Positions 5,966 to 6,257 of a stretch of DNA of 6,257 bases are shown here, piece after piece (position 1 is the stretch's first letter; the number at the start of each line of letters is the position of its first letter). Source of the stretch: a bacterium (lineage in GTDB: Bacteria; JAJVIF01; JAGGVT01); the NCBI GenBank assembly GCA_021157815.1, contig JAGGVT010000152.1:1-6257 (forward strand), in the 5' to 3' direction. The notes under the pieces are model-generated. The model was given only the letters and a program-made list of their open reading frames with translations, made no database searches and was not told the origin of the DNA. Position numbers and translations under genes: made by a program.

Positions 5966-6032
5966 GAAAAATAACAAAACCCCGGCAACCATTTCCCCAC
6001 AAGTCGCCAGTAAGTAAAAAAACCAGTCCAGC

Positions 6033-6061
6033 ATTGTACCACTATCGTTGGCTTGATTCAA
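6033..6061 (-). promoter_or_regulatory. Predicted sigma-70 promoter of thrS
   Basis: On the minus strand TTGAAT (plus 6056-6061) is followed after 17 nt by TACAAT (plus 6033-6038), which is preceded by TGG, an extended -10 pattern. Initiation would fall near 6026. Confidence 0.65.
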
Positions 6062-6089
6062 AAGGGGGATTTGGAGCGATAAGAAATGC

Positions 6090-6118
6090 TTGACTTGAGC
6101 ATATCGGCATGATAAATT
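6090..6118 (+). promoter_or_regulatory. Possible second upstream promoter of tRNA-Asn
   Basis: TTGACT (6090-6095) and TAAATT (6113-6118) are 17 nt apart. The -10 box is poor, and the site is weaker than the one at 6139-6165. It is a low-confidence alternative. Confidence 0.2.
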
Positions 6119-6138
6119 TCCACGCCGTTTGACGGATA

Positions 6139-6165
6139 TTGATAAAGGAGATTATGTGGTATAAT
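6139..6165 (+). promoter_or_regulatory. Predicted promoter of tRNA-Asn
   Basis: A consensus TATAAT (6160-6165) is preceded by TGG (6157-6159), an extended -10. TTGATA (6139-6144) lies 15 nt upstream, a short spacing that the extended -10 would offset. The start would be near 6172, about 12 nt before the mature tRNA. Confidence 0.65.
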
Positions 6166-6184
6166 ACAAGATTGTGTATGGCAT

Positions 6185-6257
6185 TCCTCGGTAGCTCAAT
6201 CGGTAGAGCAGGTGGCTGTTAACCACCGTGTTGGGGGTTCAAGTCCCTCCCGAGGAG
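6185..6257 (+). tRNA. tRNA-Asn (GUU)
   Basis: The sequence folds into a full cloverleaf. The 7-bp acceptor stem is TCCTCGG (6185-6191) with CCGAGGA (6250-6256). The D stem is GCTC/GAGC (6194-6197/6206-6209). The anticodon stem is GGTGG/CCACC around loop CTGTTAA (6216-6222) with anticodon GTT at 6218-6220. The T arm has loop TTCAAGT (6238-6244) and a 5-bp stem with one G-U pair. The discriminator is G (6257), as is usual for bacterial tRNA-Asn. The window ends there, so whether CCA is encoded cannot be seen. Further tRNA genes may follow. Confidence 0.98.

Larger units (their letters stand above)
5879..6026 (-). promoter_or_regulatory. Structured 5' leader of thrS
   Basis: The predicted promoter leaves a leader of about 148 nt, long for a simple untranslated region. 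On the transcript, GGGGUUUU (plus 5976-5983) can pair with AAAA-U-CCCC (plus 5911-5919, one bulge), closing a domain that contains the two CTAG palindromes. Upstream of it, GGCGAC (plus 6003-6008) can pair with GUUGCC (plus 5984-5989). ThrRS genes are often controlled through their leaders, by operator mimicry of tRNA or by T-boxes. I see no standard T-box and no convincing tRNA-Thr mimic, so control is inferred from structure only. Confidence 0.4.

Noticed and set aside
5879-6026. T-box riboswitch in the thrS leader
   Set aside because: The transcript holds AGGGUGUUCACGC, which loosely resembles the T-box core AGGGUGGNACCGCG, but it lacks the UGGN that pairs with the tRNA 3' end. The match is part of the palindromes, and the leader is short with no following terminator or clear specifier loop.
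5879-6061. A 61-residue N-terminal extension of ThrRS with a hydrophobic stretch
   Set aside because: The frame is open, but the extension covers the predicted promoter and leader, has no ribosome site of its own, and precedes a complete TGS domain that starts at an ATG with a good ribosome site.

Overview
The window is a compact stretch of bacterial chromosome with no complete mobile element, CRISPR array or phage gene. All five protein genes lie on the minus strand; a single tRNA gene points out of the right edge on the plus strand. Two products carry Sec signal peptides and have the look of periplasmic or envelope proteins (a LolA/RseB-like protein and a protein ending in an LpoB/CsgG-like domain). 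This suggests a diderm, Gram-negative-type bacterium. I cannot assign a phylum from the sequence.

Layout from right to left, in the direction of transcription. A tRNA-Asn(GUU) gene (6185-6257, plus) is divergent from thrS (3893-5878, minus). The gap between them holds a good promoter for each, plus a roughly 148-nt thrS leader with two adjacent CTAG-centred palindromes. thrS stands alone and ends in a strong intrinsic terminator (3822-3859), so it is not joined to infC-rpmI-rplT. A 444-bp gap follows (3449-3892). It is crowded with palindromes of the GGTGTCAGACACC type, arranged as an element with inverted termini and flanked by imperfect direct repeats, and it also carries a promoter for the next genes.

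That promoter reads into a tight three-gene cluster: an exported protein with a C-terminal LpoB/CsgG-like domain (2231-3448), a YaaR/DUF327 protein (1789-2223, 7 nt downstream), and an exported LolA/RseB-like protein (940-1755, 33 nt downstream). A family 2 glycosyltransferase (3-698) lies beyond a 241-bp gap. That gap is filled by five REP-like hairpins, four of them in a 93-bp tandem duplication. No terminator separates the glycosyltransferase from the cluster, so it may be the fourth gene of the operon. Its own translation signal is weak and abuts the repeats.

The main points of interest are the three unrelated families of short palindromes in the non-coding gaps, the structured thrS leader, an acidic insertion in the ThrRS editing domain, and an unusual residue beside its active-site zinc ligand. 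The small envelope-type operon built around a DUF327 protein of unknown role is the best candidate for undescribed biology. Nothing here proves a new system.
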